Part shown: positions 1 through 5,849 of the stretch, in pieces
Numbering within the stretch: position 1 is the stretch's first letter
How the letters are laid out: each line of letters starts with the position of its first letter
Assembly: GCA_902766655.1 (NCBI GenBank)
Contig: CACXEL010000295.1
Location: 1-6,174, forward strand
From: an uncultured Lachnospiraceae bacterium
GTDB taxonomy: Bacteria; Bacillota; Clostridia; Lachnospirales; Lachnospiraceae
Direction: 5' to 3'
DNA length: 6,174 bases
The notes under the pieces: model-generated
Database searches by the model: none
The model's input: the letters and a program-made list of their open reading frames with translations, nothing else
What the model was told of the DNA's origin: nothing
Program-made: the position numbers and the translations under genes

Positions 1-56
1 CTCATTTTTCGAGAAAATTCGAAAAATGAGAAAAAAGGACCGTCCCTGACTCTCAA
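1..56. repeat. Palindromic element, left part missing at window edge
   Basis: Bases 1-11 and 20-30 are a perfect 11-bp inverted repeat (CTCATTTTTCG / CGAAAAATGAG) around an 8-base A/T-rich loop. Bases 27-56 match bases 1107-1136 of the second element at 25 of 30 positions without gaps, including the shared core CCGTCCCT. In the second element this stretch is one arm of a long palindrome, so the opposite arm here should lie just before base 1. The element is AT-richer than the genes. It lies 17 bp beyond the stop codon of the kinase gene and could act as a hairpin at the end of that transcript. No transposase is visible. Confidence 0.75.
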
Positions 57-72
57 AATGCCTCTCTTTCTG

Positions 73-996
73 TTATGGCAGGACGATGCCGAACTCCTCG
101 GGCAGGAACCTGGGGCAGACGTTCTCCTGGGTGGTGATGACGGAGGCGGCCAGGCGGGTGCCGATCTCGCAGGCCTCCGCGGTGGTCTTGCCGTAGGTCA
201 GGCCGATGGTCACGCCGGCGAAAAAGGCGTCTCCGGCGCCGGTGGTGTCGGCGACGTTGACCTTCTGGGGCGGAACGATGCCGCTCTCCCCGTCCCTCGT
301 GGCGTAGACGGCGCCCTGGCCGCCCATGGTGACGACCATGCGCGGGATCTGGGCGGAGCGGACGGCCCGGGTGAGGGCGGCCTGCATTTCCACGGGGGCG
401 CAGTCATCGAAATCCTCGGCGAAGAGGAGGCCGGCTTCCTGCTGGTTGCAGACGAAGCAGGCACATTTTTTGAGGAGGTCCCGGCGCTGGGCGGCGATGG
501 ATACGTTGGAAATGACCGCATACACGTCCTTCCCGTACTTCTCGGCCAGCTCGAAGATGGGATTGAGGATGCTGCGCTCCATGTCGAATTCGACCACGAT
601 GCTGTCGCAGTCTTTGACGATCTCATCTCCGTGCCGGGCACAGATGTCCGCGATGGCGTCCACTTCCGGCCGCTTGGAGATGGAGGCCACGATGTCGCCG
701 CTTTCGTTGAAGACCGCCAGCCAGGTGCCCAGGCCGTCGTCGGTCCGGCGGATATAATCGGTGTTGACCTTGTGGCGTCTGAGCTTCTCGATGACGTCGG
801 TGCTGAGGGCGGTCCTGTCCACCACGCTGACGAAGGTGGGGCGGAGCTCCACGTTGGCTATGTCCTCCACCACGTTGCGGCACACCCCGCCATGGACCTG
901 GATGACCTTGCCGGCGTTGCGGCCGGCAGGGATGTAGGGGCCGTAGGGGTAGCCTTTGATGTCTACGAAAACAGATCCGAACACGACAATGCCCAT
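73..996 (-). CDS. PfkB-family carbohydrate/nucleoside kinase
   Basis: This is a complete 307-residue cytoplasmic kinase of the PfkB (ribokinase-like) family, which transfers the ATP gamma-phosphate to a sugar or nucleoside hydroxyl. The N-terminus (VVFGSVFVDIKG, residues 4-15) carries the expected substrate-contacting Asp12. The first family signature is at 36-48 (GGVCRNVVEDIA). NQQEAG at 184-189 fits the metal-associated N-x-x-E motif, and VTMGGQGA lies at 222-229. The second signature, DTTGAGDAFFAGV, is at 250-262, giving the GAG anion hole and catalytic base Asp256. The length is normal for the family. The ATG start is supported by AAAGGAG 10 nt upstream. The GG..RN..E pattern recalls pseudouridine kinases, but the substrate cannot be assigned from sequence alone. 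It is separated from the upstream operon by a long palindrome and is probably an independent unit. Confidence 0.93.
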   Translation of the reverse strand: MGIVVFGSVFVDIKGYPYGPYIPAGRNAGKVIQVHGGVCRNVVEDIANVELRPTFVSVVDRTALSTDVIEKLRRHKVNTDYIRRTDDGLGTWLAVFNESGDIVASISKRPEVDAIADICARHGDEIVKDCDSIVVEFDMERSILNPIFELAEKYGKDVYAVISNVSIAAQRRDLLKKCACFVCNQQEAGLLFAEDFDDCAPVEMQAALTRAVRSAQIPRMVVTMGGQGAVYATRDGESGIVPPQKVNVADTTGAGDAFFAGVTIGLTYGKTTAEACEIGTRLAASVITTQENVCPRFLPEEFGIVLP

Positions 997-1006
997 GATG
1001 TGATAT

Positions 1007-1013
1007 CTCCTTT
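1007..1013 (-). promoter_or_regulatory. Ribosome binding site of the PfkB kinase gene
   Basis: The minus strand reads AAAGGAG, then 10 nt, then ATG at 996. This supports the annotated start. I looked for a promoter between this site and the palindrome at 1060 and found no convincing -35/-10 pair. Confidence 0.75.
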
Positions 1014-1059
1014 ACTGATCGGTGCTTTCAGCTTACCACATTCGAGGGAAGTGGGAAAC

Positions 1060-1138
1060 GGTTGAGAAAGAGGGACGGACCATTTTTTTCAAAGATCTGA
1101 GATTTTTGAGAAAAATGGTCCGTCCCTCTTTCTCAACC
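1060..1138. repeat. Long perfect palindromic element between genes
   Basis: Arms 1060-1087 and 1111-1138 are exact 28-bp reverse complements (outer ends GGTTGAG / CTCAACC). The 23 bases between them continue the stem for ten further pairs around a three-base loop (TGA, 1098-1100). Two of these pairs, 1088/1110 and 1094/1104, are G-U in plus-strand RNA but A-C mismatches in minus-strand RNA. The right arm contains the last codon and the TGA stop (1133-1135) of the SGNH protein gene. The arms carry the same GGGACGG-type core as the element at 1-56. No uridine tract follows the stem on the minus strand, so it is not a textbook terminator, but a stem this long could separate the operon from the kinase gene. 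It is likely a non-coding repetitive element; I recall similar GGGACGG palindromes in clostridial genomes but cannot confirm the family. Confidence 0.9.
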
Positions 1139-2404
1139 TTCCCGGATCCGGTCGGCGTAGCGGGAGAAGCGGTAGTCGGTGCGGTAGGCGGAGAGGGTGC
1201 CCTCCGGCACACAGATGACCGCTCCGCAGCCGTCCAGGAGGTGGTCCCCGATGAGGATGCGGGAGGGGGTGTCCGAAAGGAGCCGGATCTGGGTCAGGGA
1301 GGTGCAGCCGTCAAAGGCATAGTCCTCGATGCGGACGACGTCCGCCGGGACAGTGATTTCCCGGACCTCCGTGTTGCCGGCCCAGAGGTCAGCGGTGAGG
1401 ATCGCACCTCCTGCCTCGGGAAGCGGCGGCGCGGCCGGCAGAGCGATGTCCGTGGGCGTGCTGATCCCGAGCTGGGCCTTGAGGTCCCGGATCAGCTGGA
1501 CGGTATAGACGGTCCGCCCGCTCTGGTTCAGATGAAAGTCGGTGTCGAAGAACCAGGCCTCGTCCATGACAGCCCGGTTCGGGTCCCCGAGGATGGGGAA
1601 ATGGAGGGTCTCATAGAGGTGCTCGTAGAAAAGGTCCGGCGAGGCGGCCGGTTCCACGGCCAGCCGGTCTGCGGGGCAGAAGTACCAGTATACTTCCGCT
1701 CCTTCTTTGTGCGCGCGGGCGGCATAGCTGCGGAGCCGCTCCGCGAAGTCCTCCTCCAGCAGGGAAGGGTCGTAGGAGACGGTCACGGACGGGTCGCAGT
1801 ACCCCGGCATGACGTTGGCGGCAGCCAGGGGGCTTTCCACGTCTCCGTAACTGTTGAAAGAGCTCCTTCTGTAGATGCCTTCGCCCTCCGGGCGGTCGCC
1901 GGTGATAAGGCACCGCCATTTTTCCAGGGAAAATGAAGGCAGCGCCCCGGCCAGCCTCCCCCAGTCCCTGCGGGGCACGCACCTCAGCAGGGACCAGGCT
2001 CCGTCCATGCCCTGCAGGGCACTCCGGGCCCCGAAATACATGGAGAGAGTCTGCGCATGCTGCTCCGGCGCGATGATGACGATATCTCCCTCCCGGAGCT
2101 CCGGTTCCGTCAGGTCCAGCAGGAAGTCCGTTCCCAGGTCCGCGTACATGCCCATGTTGACGGCGGTGAAGTCAGGGAAGGCCTCCTCGAGCAGGGCGCT
2201 GTCCACGGCGAAGGCCATGCCGCTCCCACCGACCACGATGAGGCGCCGGCCGGAGGTTCCCTGCAGGCGTGCCATCTTATAGGGCAGCTCCCCCATGAAG
2301 GTGTCCTGGTATTGGGCAGGCAGAAGGAGCCCGCCGGCCGTGAAGGGGGCGAGCAGGACCAGGGTGAGGAGGGTCGTGAGGAGGATGAAGGGTCTGGTTT
2401 TCAT
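1133..2404 (-). CDS. Membrane-anchored SGNH/AlgJ-like protein with C-terminal BspA-type leucine-rich repeats
   Basis: This 423-residue protein is probably anchored outside the membrane by an N-terminal segment (residues 6-28). An SGNH-like domain follows at about 53-313, with block I as GGSG (59-62), block II as NMG (83-85), an APE motif (112-114) where DltD-like proteins have a conserved proline motif, FNSYGD (183-188), and the block V acid/histidine pair in TDFHLN (Asp289, His291). The C-terminal part (about 344-421) is a BspA-type leucine-rich repeat (IEDYAFDGCTSLTQI) closed by a typical cap (VPEGTLSAYRTDY). It is paralogous to the lipoprotein upstream of the MBOAT gene and is presumably its partner in acyl transfer to a surface polymer. 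The residue expected to be the nucleophile is Gly62, so it may be catalytically altered. The reading frame stays open far upstream over the MBOAT gene; I chose ATG 2404 because the membrane segment begins there, although no good ribosome binding site precedes it. The last codon and stop lie in the palindromic element. Confidence 0.85.
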   Translation of the reverse strand: MKTRPFILLTTLLTLVLLAPFTAGGLLLPAQYQDTFMGELPYKMARLQGTSGRRLIVVGGSGMAFAVDSALLEEAFPDFTAVNMGMYADLGTDFLLDLTEPELREGDIVIIAPEQHAQTLSMYFGARSALQGMDGAWSLLRCVPRRDWGRLAGALPSFSLEKWRCLITGDRPEGEGIYRRSSFNSYGDVESPLAAANVMPGYCDPSVTVSYDPSLLEEDFAERLRSYAARAHKEGAEVYWYFCPADRLAVEPAASPDLFYEHLYETLHFPILGDPNRAVMDEAWFFDTDFHLNQSGRTVYTVQLIRDLKAQLGISTPTDIALPAAPPLPEAGGAILTADLWAGNTEVREITVPADVVRIEDYAFDGCTSLTQIRLLSDTPSRILIGDHLLDGCGAVICVPEGTLSAYRTDYRFSRYADRIREG

Positions 2405-2529
2405 TTTCAGGGCACCGGAAGGCGAATCTGTGGAAGGTGCGACGGGGAACAGCCGGAGATTTTTCAGTCCCGGAGGCCAATCCGGCAGCATGACATCCGG
2501 ACATGGATGCTGCGGCAAGGGCAGCCGGA
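2405..2529 (-). other. Intergenic gap with a possible small hairpin
   Basis: These 125 bp separate the MBOAT stop from the SGNH gene start, unlike the overlapping junctions upstream. Bases 2485-2491 and 2507-2513 are a perfect 7-bp inverted repeat (GCAGCAT / ATGCTGC), with CAT/ATG able to pair inside. No uridine tract follows on the minus strand, so it is not an obvious terminator. An in-frame ATG at 2491 would add 29 residues to the SGNH protein but also lacks a ribosome binding site. No promoter was recognised. Confidence 0.4.
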
Positions 2530-3873
2530 TCAGAAGCGGAAGTAGATGAAGGGGGCGGCGCCGCCCGACTGCAGGTTCAAGAAGAGGCTCAGGAGGGTGA
2601 TGAGGAAGAGCAGGTAGCCTCCGAGGAGGGTCCGGGTCTTTGCGGGAACGTCCGTCTCGCGGGGAACGCCGCGAAGGATCACCAGCAGTGGCACGGCGGG
2701 CAGCAGGCGGAGGAAGGCGAGCCGGTTCCCCGCGATCCAGACCGGGAGCCCCGCGACGGCCGACCAGCCGGCGGGCAGGGCGGCGTACATGCGCAGGGCA
2801 TCCGTCAGGGTGGGCGCCCGGAAGAGGATCCAGAGGAGGGAGACCAGGAGAAAGGTCCCGGCCCGGCGCAGGGCCTTGTGCGCCGGCGCTGCTTTCCCGG
2901 CCAATGTATCCTCCAGCAGGACGCAGAGCCCGTGGGCAAGGCCCCATACCAGGAAATGCAGCCCCCGCCCGTGCCACACCCCGCTCACGGCAAAGACCAG
3001 CAGCGTGTTCAGCGCCGTGCGGAGCCAGCCTTTTCGGTTCCCGCCCAGAGGAATGTAGACATATTCCCGAAGCCAGCGGGTGAGGGTGATGTGCCAGCGG
3101 CGCCAGAAATCCCGGATCCCGACCGCCAGGTAGGGATTTTTGAAGTTCTCGCTGAGCCTGATTCCCAGCATCCGGGCCGCGCCCAGGGCGATGTCGGAGT
3201 AGCCCGAGAAATCTGCGTAGATCTGGAGGGAGAAGAGGACGGCGGCTGCGAGGACCTTGGGGCCGGCCAGGTCGCTTCCCGCAAAGAGGGCGTCCACGAC
3301 CGGGGCCAGGGCGTCGGCTATGACGATCTTCTTTACGTACCCCCGCAGCATAAGGTAACCGCCGACGCGGAAATCCCCTGCCGTCACCGGCGCCTCGCAC
3401 CGCAGCTGCCCCAGGAGGTCACCCGGCCGCTCGATGGGGCCGGCCACGACCTGGGGGAAGAAGGACAGGTAGAGGGCGTAGCGGTGGAAGCGGCGCTCCG
3501 CCGGGAAGTCGCCCCGGTAGACGTCGATGCTGTAGGAGAGGGCCTGGAAGGTGTAGAAGGAAATGCCCGCTGGCAGGAAAAAGCGCCCGCTGTACTTGAA
3601 GACGCCGAGGATGCCCAGCGTGATGAGGAGGACGATGGTGAGAATGAGGGCGCGGGTCCTTATTTTCCCGGAAAATGAGTCCATGAGGAGGCCCGCCGCG
3701 TAGGTCACGACCGTCACGCAGAGCAAAATGACGCCTGAGCCCGGGCTCTCGATGAGGAAGAAGGCCCAGCTGGCCGCGAGGAGGAGCAGGACCCTGGCCC
3801 GGCTTCTGAGCCGGGGATAGAGGAGGGCGGTCAGGGCGTAGAGGGGGAGGAAGAAGACGGAGGTGAAATTCAT
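2530..3873 (-). CDS. MBOAT-family membrane O-acyltransferase (AlgI/PatA/DltB-like)
   Basis: This 447-residue polytopic membrane protein belongs to the membrane-bound O-acyltransferase family, which moves acyl groups from a cytoplasmic donor to the outer face for transfer to envelope polymers. Diagnostic segments appear in order: LPAGISFYTFQALSYSIDVY (100-119), FFPQVVAGPIERP (138-150), IYADFSGYSDIA (218-229), FWRRWHITLTRWLREYVYIP (256-275) and SGVWHG (297-302). His301 corresponds to the invariant active-site histidine, and His261 is a second conserved histidine. The protein ends in PFIYFRF, close to the FIYFQF-like end of AlgI/PatA proteins; Tyr444 may be an acyl carrier like the tyrosine reported in DltX. 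The start is well supported: ATG overlaps the upstream TGA (ATGA) and AGGAGG lies 7 nt upstream. The two SGNH neighbours on either side fit a transferase complex. Donor (probably acetyl) and acceptor are unknown. Confidence 0.95.
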   Translation of the reverse strand: MNFTSVFFLPLYALTALLYPRLRSRARVLLLLAASWAFFLIESPGSGVILLCVTVVTYAAGLLMDSFSGKIRTRALILTIVLLITLGILGVFKYSGRFFLPAGISFYTFQALSYSIDVYRGDFPAERRFHRYALYLSFFPQVVAGPIERPGDLLGQLRCEAPVTAGDFRVGGYLMLRGYVKKIVIADALAPVVDALFAGSDLAGPKVLAAAVLFSLQIYADFSGYSDIALGAARMLGIRLSENFKNPYLAVGIRDFWRRWHITLTRWLREYVYIPLGGNRKGWLRTALNTLLVFAVSGVWHGRGLHFLVWGLAHGLCVLLEDTLAGKAAPAHKALRRAGTFLLVSLLWILFRAPTLTDALRMYAALPAGWSAVAGLPVWIAGNRLAFLRLLPAVPLLVILRGVPRETDVPAKTRTLLGGYLLFLITLLSLFLNLQSGGAAPFIYFRF

Positions 3874-5849
3874 GGCATTTCCTCCTTTTCAAGCTCGGCC
3901 CTCAGGTCCCGGATGAGGCGGTCCGTGCGGATCCGGACGCCCTCCGTCGAGAGGTGGTTGTCGGTGCCGTAGAGGTACCGGCCGGGGTAGAGGGATTCCT
4001 CGATGTCAGAGATGACGGGGACGCGGAGGGTCTCCCGGAAATAGGCGTCGAGGGCCCGGCGGGCCTCCTCCGTGCTCTTGTCCGAGACCGCCTCCCGGTT
4101 GCGCGGCGCATAGGTGAAATAAACCCGGACCCCCTTCTCAAGGAAGGTGTCGTAGACAGCGTTCAGCGGGTCGATGAAGCGGTCCTTCGGGAAGGCGGAG
4201 GCGGTGTATTCCACCGGCAGGTCGTAGATCGGCGCATCGTCTGAGGCGTTGGGGCGGTCGAGAACGTAATCTCCGAAGACGTTGTAGGACGGCTCGGACA
4301 CCGGGTTGCGGTCCTCGTCGAAGGAGGCGACGCTGATCCGGTAATCGCCTGCCTCCATGCCTTCGCGCTCCTTCTGATAAGTGGAAAAAGCGCTCAGGGT
4401 ACCTCCGTAAGAGCGGTAGTCGAGGAGGGAGAGGAGGCCGTAGTCCGACTCGATCATCCGGAAAAAGGCAGGATCCATGGCATTCGTGGTGCAGAACTGC
4501 CGGAGGGAGGCGTCGAATTCCGGGGAGTGGACGAGTATGTCACCCCGGCCGGCAAAGAGCCGGATGAGGTCCAGCTGGGGCAGGGCGTTCGTGTAGGCGA
4601 AGACGCCCATGTTCACGACAGCATGATCCGGGAAGGCTTCGTCTATGAGGGAGCAGTCGTACCCGAACCGGGTGGAGGAGCCCGAAAAGAGGATGATCTT
4701 CTGCTCGCCCGCAAGGAGCCGGAGCCGGTCCATCTTGTCGGCAAATGTGTCGTAGTAGGTCCCGCTGTAGACGGGCGGGCGGACAGCGTTGATCCGGATC
4801 GTCCGAAGGTTTTCGCAGCCGGAGAAGGCGTAGTCGGTGATGCCGGTCAGGGAGTCGTAGAAGGTGAGCTCTGAGAGGGCGGCATTTTCGAAGGCCCGGA
4901 GGCCGACGTCACGGAGGGTGGGCGGGAGGACGACCGAGTCCGCCGGGGCTCCGGCGAAGGCTCCTTCCCTGATGGCGGCTACCGGGCGGCCGTCCAGAAA
5001 CGCCGGGATGACCAGTTCCCGGTCCTCCCCGTGGTAGGCGGTGACCGCCGCCTGGCCCGAAGGCATCACTTCATATTCAAAAGCGTCCGCATCGCTGAAC
5101 TTCTTCCAGTCCGCGTACAGGTCCAGGGGTTGGCCCGGGGTTATGTCCGTCCGGCTGCCGAGGCCGATCCGCTCCCCGCCCCCGTCCCTTTCGGTGGTCC
5201 AGCCCGCCAGAAGGCAGGTACCGTCCGCGGAGAGGAGGGGAAGAGACCGGGTATCCGGCGTGGGCGCGCCTGTGCCAGTGTCTTTGCTGCTGCCGGAAGC
5301 TGCGGGCTCGCCCGGCGCCTGAATTGCGCCTGCGTCCGTGGCAGTACTGCCTCCCGCAGCAGCAACCTCGCCCGGCGCCGGACCGGCTCCACGGATCGAC
5401 GCCCCATCCCCTGCGGCTGTGTTGATCCTCACATGAGTGGCCGGACAGGTCAGCGTGAGGACCTCGTCGGCGGAGTCCAGGTGGCAGCGGATGGTGTAGG
5501 GGTTCATTTCCGTGAAAATGCGGACCGTCCTCGTGTACCTCACTTCCGGCAGTGTGAGCAGGACAGACCCGTCCCCCGCCTCCGTCAGCAGGGCGCATTC
5601 ACAGTCGCAGCCGGTGATCGAGAAGCCTTCCTCGGGGCGGAGGACAGCGGCCAGCGGCTGCCCGGCCGGCAGGTCGAAGACGTGCTGAGGGGCGGAGTAG
5701 CCTTCCCCCTCCTCCAGCACGATCCGGACGGTGCGCTCCGCGGGAACTTTCGGGGATGCGCAGGCAGAAAAAAGCAGCCCCAAAAGAGCGCAGAGGAGAC
5801 CTGCGCGGAGGCTGCCTGAGATATGCGGTTTTCTGCCGCCTTTATACAT
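3870..5849 (-). CDS. Lipoprotein with repeat domain, leucine-rich repeats and SGNH/AlgJ-like acyltransferase domain
   Basis: This 659-residue protein has a signal peptide ending in the lipobox LFSAC; Cys30 would carry the lipid, placing the protein on the outer face of the membrane. Residues about 40-250 resemble a Listeria-Bacteroides-type repeat region (VRYTRTVRI at 103-111; CLLAGWTTERDGGGERIGLG at 212-231; LDLYADW at 242-248), interrupted at about 146-201 by an Ala/Gly/Pro/Ser-rich linker. BspA-type leucine-rich repeats follow at about 255-360 (IREGAFAG, ITDYAFSGCENLRTI). The SGNH-like domain covers about 382-655: GSSTRFG (390-396, likely nucleophile Ser392), NMG (413-415), SPE (442-444), YNVFGD (522-527), and Asp630/His632 in TDNHLS. 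It probably acts with the MBOAT protein encoded next, as AlgJ/AlgX or PatB act with their partners. ATG 5849 is preferred over an in-frame ATG at 5894 because it gives a normal signal peptide and overlaps the upstream stop (ATGTATAA). Confidence 0.88.
   Translation of the reverse strand: MYKGGRKPHISGSLRAGLLCALLGLLFSACASPKVPAERTVRIVLEEGEGYSAPQHVFDLPAGQPLAAVLRPEEGFSITGCDCECALLTEAGDGSVLLTLPEVRYTRTVRIFTEMNPYTIRCHLDSADEVLTLTCPATHVRINTAAGDGASIRGAGPAPGEVAAAGGSTATDAGAIQAPGEPAASGSSKDTGTGAPTPDTRSLPLLSADGTCLLAGWTTERDGGGERIGLGSRTDITPGQPLDLYADWKKFSDADAFEYEVMPSGQAAVTAYHGEDRELVIPAFLDGRPVAAIREGAFAGAPADSVVLPPTLRDVGLRAFENAALSELTFYDSLTGITDYAFSGCENLRTIRINAVRPPVYSGTYYDTFADKMDRLRLLAGEQKIILFSGSSTRFGYDCSLIDEAFPDHAVVNMGVFAYTNALPQLDLIRLFAGRGDILVHSPEFDASLRQFCTTNAMDPAFFRMIESDYGLLSLLDYRSYGGTLSAFSTYQKEREGMEAGDYRISVASFDEDRNPVSEPSYNVFGDYVLDRPNASDDAPIYDLPVEYTASAFPKDRFIDPLNAVYDTFLEKGVRVYFTYAPRNREAVSDKSTEEARRALDAYFRETLRVPVISDIEESLYPGRYLYGTDNHLSTEGVRIRTDRLIRDLRAELEKEEMP
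3881..3886 (-). promoter_or_regulatory. Ribosome binding site of the MBOAT gene
   Basis: A full AGGAGG lies 7 nt before ATG 3873, inside the last codons of the lipoprotein gene. This is the strongest ribosome binding site in the window. Together with the ATGA overlap it fixes the MBOAT start and indicates coupled translation. Confidence 0.85.
5259..5378 (-). repeat. Imperfect 60-bp tandem repeat coding for a low-complexity linker
   Basis: Two 20-codon units lie side by side inside the lipoprotein gene (residues 158-177 and 178-197, each beginning APGE). The 13-base stretch CTCGCCCGGCGCC recurs exactly 60 bp apart at 5307-5319 and 5367-5379. The encoded segment is rich in Ala, Gly, Ser, Thr and Pro and probably disordered. 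It lies within the region that otherwise resembles one repeat domain. Confidence 0.65.

Noticed and set aside
997..1059. Promoter for the PfkB kinase gene
   Set aside because: Only weak partial matches to -35 and -10 boxes were seen with no convincing spacing, so no promoter is listed.
58..1065. Plus-strand open frame of 335 codons opposite the kinase gene
   Set aside because: It is the antisense shadow of a gene with complete PfkB signatures. The translation is low-complexity and rich in Gly, Asp and Val, as expected from GC-rich antisense frames.
1060..1138. Palindrome as a classical intrinsic terminator
   Set aside because: The T-rich tracts lie inside the stem. On the minus strand the stem is followed by CGTTTCCC rather than a uridine run, so a standard terminator call is not supported, although some termination effect remains possible.
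1..1138. Insertion sequence or composite transposon around the kinase gene
   Set aside because: There is no transposase frame in the interval and no target-site duplication could be recognised. Only two short palindromic elements are present.
1022..1936. Plus-strand frame of 304 codons running through the palindrome
   Set aside because: It begins in intergenic DNA, passes through the repeat element and continues as antisense of the SGNH-LRR gene, with no domain seen.
2405..3400. Upstream extension of the SGNH-LRR gene to a 755-codon frame
   Set aside because: The added 332 residues overlap the MBOAT gene out of frame and look like random Arg/Pro-rich shadow sequence. The membrane segment begins directly after ATG 2404.
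2503..3678. Plus-strand open frame of 391 codons opposite the MBOAT gene
   Set aside because: The product is rich in Gly, Glu, Gln and Pro with no recognisable domain, whereas the minus strand encodes a full MBOAT protein.
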